A stretch of DNA of 64,000 bases, taken from contig NC_090283.1 in NCBI RefSeq assembly GCF_037392515.1, positions 28,412,249 through 28,476,248 on the forward strand, read 5' to 3'. Within the stretch, counting starts at the first letter, position 1, and every line of letters begins with the position of its first letter. Positions 1 through 12,000 of the stretch are shown piece after piece. Under the pieces are notes generated by a model. It did no database searches, was not told the origin of the DNA, and worked only from the letters and a program-made list of their open reading frames with translations. The stretch comes from Haliotis asinina (taxonomy: Eukaryota > Mollusca > Gastropoda > Lepetellida > Haliotidae). Position numbers and translations under genes: made by a program.

Positions 1-3000
1 TAATTTTGAAAAATAATGAATATTTTTTCGCTCATGATACATCTATGTATCCGAAATGGGATCCCTATCTCTCGACTCTAGAAAAACGTTAGCAAAACCC
101 ACTCAAACCCATCCATTCGTTGTGCAAATGACGTTAGTGTCAAATCAGGCTTTGCACGTGCACTCGATCACGTGATCTTCGCATTGAAGTTTCCTTCATT
201 TGCATTTGTTTGCATTGGCCTCAAGAATTGAAAAAAACACTTGTAAACCATAGTTCTGTCGGTACTTTAAATGCCACAATTGTCAAATGTGTAACGTCGA
301 CGCGCCGTTGGCATGTTGTTAGCGGGAAGGTCAGTTACTGACGTCGCAAGAGCAGTGGGATGCAGCCGCCGTACTGTGTATGACTTGCGAGGTCGTCTAC
401 AACAAACTGGCCCACTTCTGATCGCCCAAGGTCGGGTGGTCCACGTGTGACGTCACGAGCAGAAGAACGTCAAATCGTCCTACGTCACTTACGTGACAGA
501 TGTCTGCCGGCTACACGAACTAGGGCTGAGATGTTTAGAGCTTGACTGTCCTCACAGACCGTTCGAATTCGACTTGCGGACTGCCAGTCTCCATTCTCGA
601 CGTCCATATTGTGACTTGACATTCTGTATACCCATTGTTTGGAACGGCGGTGTAGCCTAATGGAACTGATTGTGGCACTGTCAATGTATCGAGTACATCA
701 CACAGATCTCAGCAATGAAATAATAACAACTTAACCATCTTACCATCTCTTGTTCTTTTATGGTGCCCTGGAGAAAGAATGTTAAGTTTCTTTTTTGACT
801 TTATTTTTAAGCATGTTTAGTAGTTCAATATTTGCATCTACTTACATGGAATAACGTAAACATCTCCACAGGCAGTTGATGTATTAGCTTCTTGCTTGAC
901 GTTACAACAGATGCTGGAGGCATTCCAAGCCATGCTGAAGGCATAGTAAAACTGGGAGGTCGCCTCAAGGGCACACGTGTCAGTCTGGTTCTCCGCCACA
1001 AACTCCTCTGTGATGAAGTTCAGTCTGTCTAGTGTTGTTCCATTGGCCAGTGTTGCACTCCAGTATACTTCAGCTGGAGGGACACCTTGTCTGTATGTGC
1101 ACACAAACAATGACGTCTCCTTCCATCGGCCTTCAACTATCTCAAACGGCAAGGTCAAGGTCGGCTCTCCAGTTCGAACTGAAAAGAGTGCGTGATTATG
1201 GTTTTACGCCGTTTTTAGCAATATTCCAGCAATATCACGGCAGGGAACACCAGAAATGGGCTTCACACATCGTACCCATGTAGTGAATAGAACCCGGGAC
1301 CTCACCACGACAAGCTGACACTACCCCACCGCAACCTACAATATACATGTACATTATGAACCTGTTGAACTACTGATGACATATTTGATGTCACGTTCTA
1401 GTTGATATTCTATATCATGATACGTCTATCATTTAACATGTGGCTATACTTGCGTTAAAACAGACGTTGTCAGTACGTACCAAGAACTGTAACATTCGCT
1501 GTCGTTGTGAAATTCCCCTCTTCGCTCACTACACGACATTCATATCCCCCGGTGTCAGTGCAGCGTGGATCGTTTATCCTGTAGGTGAACTCAGTCATGT
1601 TGTTGCTGATGCCTGTAGACTGGCCTAGCAGGGCGTCATTCTTGAAGAACTGAACATTGCTGAATGTGTAGCTTCTGTCCATCTGACACAGAAGAATCAC
1701 GTCCCCGTCTCCTTCGAAGACACTGACATCGTCCATGGACAACGTCGGTGGAGGAAGTGATGTTGTGGGAATGGCGGTGGGTGAGACGTCTTGTGTCGTT
1801 GGAGAAGGATATAGCGATGTAGATGTGTAGTCTGACATAACAGGACTCGTCAGGAGATTTTCACCTGTGTTTGATACACCAGAGCTTTTGTACAAACCGT
1901 GATCGTGCACGTGTGGTCATGTGCTTAACCATCAGCACGTCTTCAGAATTTGCTGGGTGACTAACAAAAACACGTGAACAACATCAATGCATTGTTTCGG
2001 AATGCAAGAAGGAGATATATGTTATATGCGGTACTGTAAGGCTCCAATGTAGTTGGCTAGTCGCTATGAAATGAAAACGTGACCCAAACGTGATGTTGTT
2101 GAGTGTGGAGGGTGTACCAAACACACCTTAATGCCTATTCCTAATCTAGGAGACACGCTTTACGTCAGTAAACCAGATTTGTCCACTAGCAACATATTTT
2201 GTTCTACATGAGTATGTTTGGGACAGTAACACGTGAGCAGTTGCGTTTTCATATAGTGTAAAGTAAGATAATATGGCAAATATCGAAAAACAAATTATGA
2301 TTAGTCATTGCATTGGTTCATTTCTGTGTGATGCAAAAGCACAGGTTAGTATATGACAAACCATTTTGCAACATGAAGGAAATGGTGTTGTTTCACACAT
2401 TTTCATTAACGACATGTCGGTTGGTTTCGGTTAAAACAACAACACACAGCACATTTAAGCACATCAAGTACATGACGTGACGATTGCTGGATCTATTTAA
2501 GAAAAGACAAAACAAAGTTGGGTGGTGTTACCTGTGTTCTCAACACACTTTAAAGTGTCTGTTTGTATTGCTAGAACTGAAAAATATCATTTCACAACAC
2601 TGGATGCTTTTGACTTTCAGTTCTTATAGGCATAAAAGACAGGCGAGAGACAGTCACAAATCGTCCTGTAGATGTCAAATATACAGTCATCCAGGTAAGA
2701 AACATTACTTTTCGCTTCAACCTACTACTGCTGCTACTACTACCACTACTTCTGCTGCTGCTACTACTACTGCTGCTGTGGCTACTACCCATGCTACTGC
2801 TACTGAATTTGTACTGTGATTATCTGGTGTAATTATCAACCTGGGTAATGAATCAGTGTATGTCTGGTTTCCTGTATTCAGTGATGAGTGGATATTGTAT
2901 TAGATCGTGTCCCTTTATCGTGATTTATGTATCTTGTATATTTCTTTAATAGTATTGCATCATTCTTACCCATGGTAGTGGTTTCGGTTTCAGTCAGATT

Positions 3001-6000
3001 ACCACCAGGAGCTGAAAAGACAAAAACAGTCTTACATTACCGGTTTCGTGTATACAGTTGTTTGCAATGTGTCAAGGGAAGTGAGGAAAAGACCACAATG
3101 TTCTAAACACCGTAATAGAACATGCAGATCTGTATGCTATATTTATTGTAAAGTTATCACCCAAGTTCACTTTATCAAGATATCAAGTACGTGAATCTGC
3201 ATGGATAAACATCATACTCACTGGTTGAGGGACGTTGCTGTGCACAATATGAAAGTGAATCATTGCTGGTGCAGGCCAATGCTTGTGTCGCGTTAGCCAT
3301 GAAGAAAGAAGTTCCCTGACACGTCCTGTTGATGGGAGCTCCATTTACACACCAGTAGTAATCCTTGCAGTGATTTGGATGCGTGTATTCACGAGGAATG
3401 TTGTCGCCAGTTGCTCTGCCTTTGCAGGAGAATGGATCTTGAACAAACAAATTGCATGGTCAGGTTGCCCAGGCCGTGTACACTTGAACTATTTACGATA
3501 TTGTTTTTTCACTGGGAATAACCCTACTGATGTGGGGCCTAATGAACTGTGTATGACAGTGAATCATTCATTACAGTGGTTGTATTTGTGTGGCAATATT
3601 TACTACCAATACTGTCAATGATGTCGGATTAACTTTACATAACTTTCGGTTCACAATAGCCATTGACATTGGCTGTCATGTCTTGTCAAATGAGTAATGT
3701 CACGTTTCGTACATTCAGCTACTGAGGACATGTTGTGCCAGCACATTAACTCGATTTTGCAACACATAACTAACACAGAAACAGGTTGAAGACATTATCG
3801 ACAAACAAATGTAAATGAAATAGGTTTGTGACGTTACGGCTTTTTAAGTTCAATGGAAGCATAGACATTGGAAACCAGGTTTTTTTACTCGACCAGTAAT
3901 AGGCTTAGTAAACACAACTGTGAATTCAAACAATTCAAATAGTTTATAAATCTTTATTAGATTGTGTATACTGAAGCAGAAAATGAATTTTCAGACATAT
4001 TACCTGTCGTTGTAGTTCCCGTTGGCGCTGATTCAGTGAAAGAAAATGACGTGTTAATATTGTTACGACAAGTTAAGTTACTTCGGTATGATCGTATGTT
4101 TGACATTTAACATCTGCAGGATAACAAATACACACCTCCAATGAACGTTAACCTTGGGCTTAACGGGGGCTCTGCTCTTTATGGTTTGGATGTCAGGATG
4201 TAATTGTACATTGTATTCATGCAATACATAAACTTGCCAGATATTACTTTGCAACATTGATATTAAAATATTTGATTTGATTGAAGGGACTGATAAAATC
4301 AAAGGAAACGCGGTTCTCACCAACATTCGTTCCTAACACACACACGTCATTCTGTACATCAATGCACTGGCCTCTCGGACACGTCCCGATGTAGACAATG
4401 TCGTTAACACAGTCGATCCAGAGCTGACACGAGTAGGGGTGCTCATACTTCCCAGTCTGGTTCACGCACATGTCCGCTGAGAAAAGCAATATGTAAATCT
4501 ATGTATATCTTACAACAAGCATTATTCATCAATAATATGATGGCTGTGTTGCTAATACATACTCAAAAGCCCACAGTGGTTTTCACATGTCAAAAAAGAA
4601 ACTTCACAAAATGTAATTTTGAAAAATAATGAATATTTTTTCGCTCATGATACATCTATGTATCCGAAATGGGATCCCTATCTCTCGACTCTAGAAAAAC
4701 GTTAGCAAAACCCACTCAAACCCATCCATTCGTTGTGCAAATGACGTTAGTGTCAAATCAGGTTTTGCACGTGCAGTCGATCATGTGATCTTCGCATTGA
4801 AGTTTTCTTCATTTGCATTTGTTTGCATTGGCCTCAAGAATTGAAAACAAACACTTGTAAACCATAGTTCTGTCGGTACTTTAAATGCCACAATTGTCAA
4901 ATGTGTAACGTCGACGCGCCGTTGGCATGTTGTTAGCGGGAAGGTCAGTTACTGACGTCGCAAGAACAGTGGGATGCAGCCGCCGTACTGTGTATGACTT
5001 GCGAGGTCGTCTACAACAAACTGGCCCACTTCTGATCGCCCAAGGTCGGGTGGTCCACGTGTGACGTCACGAGCAGAAGAACGTCAAATCGTCCTACGTC
5101 ACTTACGTGACAGATGTCTGCCGGCTACACGAACTAGGGCTGAGATGTTTAGAGCTTGACTGTCCTCACAGACCGTTCGAATTCGACTTGCGGACTGCCA
5201 GTCTCCATTCTCGACGTCCATATTGTGACTTGACATTCTGTATAGCCATGTTTTGGAACGGCGGTGTAGCTTAATAGAGCTGATTGTGGCACTGTCAGTG
5301 TATCGAGTACTTCACACAGATCTCAGCAATGAAATAATAACAACTTAACCATCTTATCATCTCTTGTTCTTTTATAGTGCCCTGGAGAGAGAATGTTAAG
5401 TTTCTGTTTTGACTTTATATTTAAGCATGTTTAGTAGTTCAATATTTGCATCTACTTACATGGAATAACGTAAACATCTCCACAGGCAGTTGATGTATTA
5501 GCTTCTTGCTTGACGTTACAACAGATGCTGGAGGCATTCCAAGCCATGCTGAAGGCATAGTAAAACTGGGAGGTCGCTTCCAGGGCACACGTGTCAGTCT
5601 GGTTCTCCGCCACAAACTCCTTTGTGATGAAGTTCAGTCTGTCTAGTGTTGTTCCATTGGCCAGTGTTGCACTCCAGTATACTTCAGCTGGAGGGACACC
5701 TTGTCTGTATGTGCACACAAACAATGACGTCTCCTTCCATCGGCCTTCAACTATCTCAAACGGCAAGGTCAAGGTCGGCTCTCCAGTTCGAACTGAAAAG
5801 AGAATCCGCATATAGTAGATTAAAAAGTGATCTCACCTTAATGAAACAGAGCTGTGTGTAGCATGAGTTGTGAGTGCGTGAGTATGGTTTTGCGCCGTTT
5901 TTAGCAATATTCCAGCAATATCACGGCAGGGAACACCAGAAATGGGCTTCACACATCGTACCCATGTAGTGAATAGAACCCGGGACCTCACCATGACAAG

Positions 6001-9000
6001 CCGACACTACCCTACGGCAACCTACAATATACATGTACATTATGAACCTGTTGAACTACTGATGACATATTTGATGTCACGTTCTAGTAGATGTTCTATA
6101 TCATGATACGTCTATCATTTAGCATGTGGCTATACTTGCGTTAAAACAGACGTTGTCAGTACGTACCAAGAACTGTAACATTCGCTGTCGTTGTGAGATT
6201 CCCCTCTTCGCTCACTACACGACATTCATATCCCCCGGTGTCAGTGCAGCGTGGATCGTTTATCCTGTAGGTGAACTCAGTCATGTTGTTGCTGATGCCT
6301 GTAGACTGGCCTAGCAGGGCGTCATTCTTGAAGAACTGCACATTGCTGAATGTGTAGCTTCTGTCCATCTGACACAGGAGAATCACGTCCCCGTCTCCTT
6401 CGAAGACACTGACATCGCCCATGGACAACGTCGGTGGAGGAAGTGATGTTGTGGGAATGGCGGTGGGTGAGACGTCTTGTGTCGTTGGAGAAGGATATAG
6501 CGATGTGGATGTGTAGTCTGACATAACAGGACTCGTCAGGAGATTTGCATCTGTGTTTGATACACCAGGGCTTGCTGATTCGACAATTATCACGGTAGAA
6601 AGTGGTGTTTGAACAACCCCACCCAGGTTTGATGTTTGCAGACCGGCGTCTGGACTTAAATCTGAGCTTGATGTTTGGAGACTTATATCAGGACTCGATG
6701 TTTTAAGACTTACATCAGGGCTTGATGTTTGGAGACTTACATCAGGGCTTGATGTTTGGACAACGGCATCCGGGCTTGATGTTTCGAGACTTACACCCGG
6801 GCTTGATGTTTGGAGACTCACATCCGAGCTTGATGTTTGGAGACTTACATCAGGGGTTGATGTTTGGAGACTTACACCAGGGCTTGATGTTTGGACAACG
6901 GCATCCGGGCTTGATGTTTCGAGACTTACACCCGGGCTTGATGTTTGGAGACTCACATCCGAGCTTGATGTTTGGAGACTTACATCAGGGGTTGATGTTT
7001 GGAGACTTACACCAGGGCTTGATGTTTGGAAACTTACATCCGGGCTTGATGTTTGGAGACTCACATCAAGCCCGGGTGTTTCGAGACTTACATCAGAGCT
7101 TGATGTTTGGAGACTTACATCAGGGCTTGATGTTTGGAGACTTACATCAGGGCTTGATGTTTGGAGACTTACATCAGAGCTTGATGTTTCGAGACTTACA
7201 TCTGGGCTTGGTGTTTGGAGACTAATATCCAGGTTTGATGTTTGGAGACTTACATCCGGGCTTGATGTTTGGAGACTTACATCAGGGCTTGAAGTTTGGA
7301 GACTAATATTCGGGCTTGATGTTTGGAGACTTACATCCGGGCTTGATGTTTGGAGACTTACATCCGGGCTTGATGTTTGGAGACTTACATCAGGGCTTGA
7401 TGTTTGGAGACTTACATCAGAGCTTGATGTTTGGAGACTTACATCTGGGCTTGGTGTTTGGAGACTAATATCCGGGTTTGATGTTTGGAGACTTGCATCC
7501 GAGCTTGATGTTCGGAGACTTACATCAGGGCTTGATGTTTCGAGGCTAATATCCGGGCTTGATGTTTGGACAACGGCATCCAGGCTTGATGTTTGGAGAC
7601 TCACATCAGGGCTTGATGTTTGGAGACTTACATCAGGACTTGATGTTTGGAGACTTACATCAGAGCTTGATGTTTGGACAACGGCATCCGGGCTTGATGT
7701 TTGGAGACAAACATCAGAGCTTGATGTTTGGACAGTGGCATCCGTGCTTGATGTTTCGAGACTTACACCCGGGCTTGATGTTTGGAGACTTACATCAGGA
7801 CTTGGTGTTAGGACAATGGCATCCGGGATTTGTGTTTCGAGACTTACATCAGGGCTTGATGTTTGGAGACTTACATCAGGGGTTGATGTTTGGAGACTTA
7901 TATCAGGGATTGATGTATGGACAAAGGCATCCGTTCTTGATGTTTGGAGACTTACATCAGGGCTTGATGTTTGGAGACTTACACCCGGGCTTGATGTTTG
8001 GAGACTTACATCAAGACTTGATGTTTGGATACTTATATCCGGGGTTGATGTTTCGAGACTTACATCAGAGCTTGATGTTTGGAGACTTACACCCGGACTT
8101 GATGTTTGGAGACTTACACCCGGGCTTGATTTTTGGAGACTTACACCCGGGCTTGATGTTTGGAGACTTACATCAGGGCTTGATGTTTGGAGACTTGCAT
8201 CAGAGCTTGATGTTAGGACAACGGCATCCAGGCTTGATGTTTGGAGACTTACATCAGGGCTTGATGTTTGGAGACTCACATCGGGGCTTGATGTTTGGAG
8301 ACTTACATCAGGGCTTGATGTTTGGAGACTCACATCGGGGCTTGATGTTTGGAGACTTACACCAGGACTTGATGTTTGGAGACTTACACCTGGGCTTTTT
8401 TCGGGAACTGAAACATAGTGCAAGGGAAAAGTGTTTTCTTTTTAATGTGAGGTAGACCAAATGTTGAAACTGTAATCTTATCCGGAGGTATTTACCATAA
8501 ATAGTAATTTCAACCTGCACAATGTGAAAAAGTATTTGTCATATGATTATCCGAAAACATTTGTCACAAGCTGAATTTGATAGTTTGAAAACAGTTTTCG
8601 TCACAGTATATTTTTATGGTGGTTGATTCGGGCTATCGCTTTATCGCCCTTTAAAATCTGCAAAATTCAACAATAGATTCTCTGTTGAAGAAATAATGTG
8701 GCAAGGATATAGTATCCAATATTCATGCAGAATTACTTCTTAAATCCAGTTAACATTCCATAATTAACTCCAAACGTTTGGTTAAATACCACATAAAATA
8801 CCATAAGTACTAACTCGTTTTCTTGGTTTTGAAAATTGCCTCATTGAATTATACATAATTTTCTCTTAATCGTGTTTAATTCGTTTTCTCTTGTAAAACA
8901 TTCAGCCTGGAAACACGTTCATTTGATCTCTCCTACAATCACACCTAAATGGCTAGTGGCATTGTTTCAAAAGAAATGAAACAGTAATTTCATGACCTTA

Positions 9001-12000
9001 AACCATGTGTTCCACTTTCACAATGTATTGCAATACATATTGCAGTACGCCAACGTATATCACAAAACATTGCAATACGAAAATTTTGGTAACACCCAAC
9101 CCTGCTAATGACCATTTAAAGGAAATTGGTAAATAACATTTCTACATTTATTGTAATTTTTTGCCCTTATGTATGGGAGAATGATTCCATGTGTCGACGT
9201 TGTTCCATTATTCTTTAGTGAGTGGTAATATGACGCCGCGGTTACACAGCTGGTAAGAGATAAGAGATAACAGGTAAGTTTTAAATAGTAATAACCACTC
9301 CACCATTCAAATACAACATTGACATAGTCAGAAAGCAAGCACACATGTTTTCATCTGTTTGTTTCCAAATCGTTTACCGGAGGGATCACGCCATAACAAC
9401 TACAAGACCTAGACTTTCTTAATCTATAAATATCTGTAGAGATAGATTGAAAGCCATGTACATTAATCACATACATTGTGTTTCATTAACTAGATGTTTC
9501 ACCCCCAAAACATTTACATCCCCGTACATGTACCTTTCCAGTAAAATTCTATTGCTCTAGCCTCAATCAACCAAATATAAAGTCAGTTCCACCTAATTTT
9601 GTATCAAATTCTTTAAACAGGGCGATAAAGCGATCAGCCACCATAATGTTTTGGATTGTATACCGTATTTCCCAGTCTTTAATACCCAGATGCCTACCCG
9701 TATTATACAGATACTCTGTGTTGGTATAAGTATACTGAACAAAGTTGAACAACCTTTAGACCCATGCTGTGTGGTAATAATTGGGAGGACGCGGTTTTTC
9801 AGTTCGTTTTTAGCTCTTAAGCTAACACAATAAAGCCTTCTAAAATGGTTTATGCGTTTCTTTTATATCAAGTGAAGCATGATATAATGTACATATAGGT
9901 GAAGACATATGTATATCAGGTGGACGTGATCCAAATTGCCTACCTAACCTTACTGCTGGAGTGTCCTGACTGGTCTCTTCTACAGCAGCAACAGCAACAG
10001 CTACAAACTCCGTCTCGATGACGTAGATAGACACTGTGGTGGTTGGGGACGAAGAAGGCTTAAAAATGTTTGTCACAGCAACTTGTAAAGGTGCTGGGGT
10101 TTGAATAGTGAAGTAGAACAGTGCTACAATGATGACCGAGCCGTTTCTGCAACACATATGAAGTCAGCGTGACGGTAGTTAACAGGTGTACAACATTATG
10201 GACAATGAGCAATGCCTCACATGCCTGCGTGCGGATCCTATTGTCAGAGCGGCGGAGGGGTAGCCTAGTGGTTAAAACGTTGGTTCGTCACGCCGAAGAC
10301 CCGGGTTCGATTCCCCGCATGGGCACAATGTGTAAAGTACATTTCTGGTGCTACCCGCCCTGGTATCGCTGGAATATCGCTAGCGATAATATTCCTATTG
10401 TCCACGAATAACATTTAAACCATAAACTGGGGTTCGGCATGGACCTTTATTTCCCTTACTATGTCATTCACCGCTACCATTTCTATTTTCTTAGATAGGG
10501 ACGTACTTGAGAAAAGACAAGAACATGCTAAAAACTTGTACATTCTTTCGTGAAACAAAGGGAGGCAGTTGTTGGTAAAGCGATTTGTGCCGAGACATTA
10601 TATTTGGTAATAAAAATGTCATAATTTCATTTAAACTATCATCTGATTAGACTCCATTAGATGTCCCCTCCTCCTCCTCCTATAACATAACTTGACAGAA
10701 CATTGATTGTCCGTAAACTATAGTATAATATAACTGCATGTCTATGAAAGCCATTTGTCCAAGGCCGGTGACCTACCATACAACAAATCAGTGAGGTGGA
10801 TTGGGTGTAGGTAACCCTGTTCAACTGCAGCATGCAGTCTGTTTGCTAGCGGGGACCTTGATATCGTCGTTAAACTTCATTTCAACTGATTTCAATAACG
10901 TCTTCGATTTTTTAAGTACATGAGGTAAGCAAGCACTTAATTGCAAGCTTGTATTTGATTATAATCCATGTGTTGTTAAACCATGATTACATGCAGACTA
11001 AACAAAGCTGAAACCTTGCACTTTCAACTGTACATCCCTCGTATCCAGTTGTCGATTTGTCTTTGTCCACAAGGCTGCCGACCTATGAAACAAATCAAGA
11101 AGATAAAAAGCAAAATGATACAAACAATCTCACGTCACCTACAAACATCCTCACATATCCGTTACAAACATCCTCCTGTCACCTACAAACACCCTAGTGT
11201 CACCTACAAACACCCTCCTGTCACCTACAGACATCCACCTGTCAGCCACAAACATCCTCCTGTCACCTACAAACATCCTAGTGTCACCTACAAACATCCA
11301 CCTGTCAGCCACAAACATCCACCTTTCAGCCGCAAACATCCACCTTTCAGCCACAAACATCCTCCTGTCACCCACAAACATCCTCCTGTCACCTACTAAC
11401 ACCCTAGTGTCACCTACGAACATCCACCTGTCACCTACAAACATCCACCTGTCAGCCACAAACATCCTCCTGTCAGCCACGAACATCCTCCTGTCACCTA
11501 CAAACATCCTAGTGTCACCTAAAAGCATCCACCTGTCAGCCACAAACATCCACCTTTCAGCCACAAACATCCACCTTTCAGCCACAAACATCCTCCTGTC
11601 AACCACAAACATCCTCCTGTCACTTACTAACACCCTAGTGTCACCTACAAACATCCTCCTGTCACCTACAAACACCCTAGTGTCACCTACAAACATCCTA
11701 GTGTCACCTACAAACATCCTAGTGTCACCTACAAACATGCACCTGTCAACCACAAACATCCTCCTGTCAACCACAAACACCCTAGTGTCACCTACAAACA
11801 TCCTAGTGTCACCTACAAACATCCACCTGTCACCCACAAACATCCACCTGTCAGTCACAAACATCCTCCTGTCACCCACAAACATCCTCCTGTCACCTAC
11901 AAACACCCTTGTGTCACCTACAGACATCCTCCTGTCACTTTAAGCATCCTCCTGCCAGGTACAATAATTCTCTTCTCACCTACAAACATCACCCTGTCAG

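Larger units (their letters stand above)
1..1884. repeat. Segmental tandem duplication, copy 1
   Basis: Bases 1-1884 are nearly identical to 4614-6570, including introns, a Tc1-like relic and a SINE fragment. Homology is already present at base 1, so the true left end lies outside the window. The right end falls at acaccagagctt, just where the coding 27-bp stalk repeats begin in the other copy. Copy 1 lacks about 70 bases next to the Ig-B acceptor (present in copy 2 at about 5804-5876), consistent with a later small deletion. The few amino-acid differences between the copies (for example E/K, F/L and D/G) indicate a recent event. Confidence 0.95.
4614..6570. repeat. Segmental tandem duplication, copy 2
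   Basis: Counterpart of 1-1884, at an offset of 4613 bases rising to 4686 after the extra ~70 bases at 5804-5876. It contains the Tc1 relic, Ig-B exon, SINE fragment and the Ig-A part of the stalk exon. It is separated from copy 1 by the two CBM14 exons, so the ancestral unit may have been an Ig-A, Ig-B, CBM14 block. Confidence 0.95.

Noticed and set aside
7559-8455. Plus-strand frames antisense to the stalk exon
   Set aside because: Shadow of the 27-bp coding repeat; the minus frame alone joins Ig coding sequence and valid splice sites.
10095-10157. Start codon and signal peptide at 10157 (MCCRNGSVIIVALFYF)
   Set aside because: The ATG lies just before the acceptor; the hydrophobic stretch is the SEA core strand GSVIIVALFYF and joins the two upstream SEA exons in frame.
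10252-10330. A functional tRNA gene
   Set aside because: A and B boxes are present but acceptor-stem pairing is not, and a SINE body follows; other copies share the body.
11151-11943. Repeat proteins on both strands (VGDTRMFVGDRRMF-like and SPTNILLSPTN-like)
   Set aside because: A 21-bp array inside the SEA intron; no start context or splice sites, and equal openness on both strands.
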